A stretch of DNA of 32,264 nucleotides, taken from assembly GCA_013205245.1 (NCBI GenBank), contig JABMNH010000035.1, positions 1-32,264 of the forward strand. Direction: 5' to 3'. The position numbers and the translations under genes were made by a program. Shown here one piece after another: positions 32,203-32,264 of this stretch. The notes under the pieces are model-generated. The model saw nothing but the letters and a program-made list of their open reading frames with translations, searched no databases and had not been told where the DNA came from. The stretch comes from Flavobacteriales bacterium. Lineage in GTDB: Bacteria > Bacteroidota > Bacteroidia > Flavobacteriales > Flavobacteriaceae. Position 1 is the first letter of the stretch. Each line of letters opens with the position of its first letter.

Positions 32203-32264
32203 AACTTATTGATGTATTGAATAACCGTTAACGAAGTTAATTTGGATAGTATTCTTGTTTTAAA

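Noticed and set aside
12-32264. CRISPR arrays, tRNA or rRNA genes
   Set aside because: No spaced short repeats and no cloverleaf or rRNA-like segment seen on reading; a covariance-model search would be the decisive test.

Overview
The window is AT-rich chromosomal DNA from a member of the Bacteroidota, almost certainly a marine-type Flavobacteriaceae. The evidence is the complete gldK-gldL-gldM-gldN cluster (type IX secretion and gliding motor), DUF4294, DUF5522, DUF983 and DUF4136 genes in Bacteroidota-style settings, and repeated matches to the Bacteroidota -7 promoter element TAnnTTTG. Most genes are on the minus strand. I cannot name the species.

Left part (1-13.2 kb), mostly housekeeping and envelope genes. 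A HipB-like HTH regulator is cut by the left edge and has its own inverted-repeat operator. Then come plsC and an M42 aminopeptidase (abutting), DUF4294 (divergent), an M49-like zinc peptidase lipoprotein with an MscS channel, a Spy/CpxP-like periplasmic protein, a glucosaminidase-LysM lipoprotein with an ACC deaminase/D-cysteine desulfhydrase-like enzyme, a 57-residue DUF5522 protein ahead of urocanase (hutU), and a DUF4136 lipoprotein. This part ends with a lipoprotein that is a paralogue of GldM. It has no transmembrane motor helix and appears to lack one of GldM's periplasmic domains.

Middle part (13.4-25.2 kb): an ABC-F ATPase, a DUF983 protein, an FAD oxidoreductase, a clear terminator, then (in transcription order) gldK, gldL, gldM and gldN behind a good promoter candidate. 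Upstream of gldK lie topA and an arginase-fold protein often named formimidoylglutamase, whose metal-binding motifs are degraded here. A run of nine C residues sits in the leader of gldL.

Right part (25.2-32.3 kb), accessory DNA. A DUF1778/GNAT toxin-antitoxin operon lies between two ~65-bp direct repeats. Each repeat contains the topA promoter region; the copy next to topA keeps promoter spacing and the far copy has lost 3 bp of it. Next to the far copy is a frameshifted, truncated gene that looks like the front half of a tyrosine recombinase. It runs into a three-gene minus-strand operon: a membrane GT2 polysaccharide synthase, an LtaS-like alkaline-phosphatase-superfamily transferase with a C-terminal TPR block, and a TPR plus outer-membrane beta-barrel protein (YaiO family). 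The two downstream proteins share a related TPR block. I infer a synthase-dependent exopolysaccharide system in which the polymer is made at the inner membrane, modified in the periplasm and passed out through a PgaA-like TPR-barrel. The strongest candidates for something new are this operon, the GldM-like lipoprotein, and the promoter-duplicating insertion of the toxin-antitoxin module.
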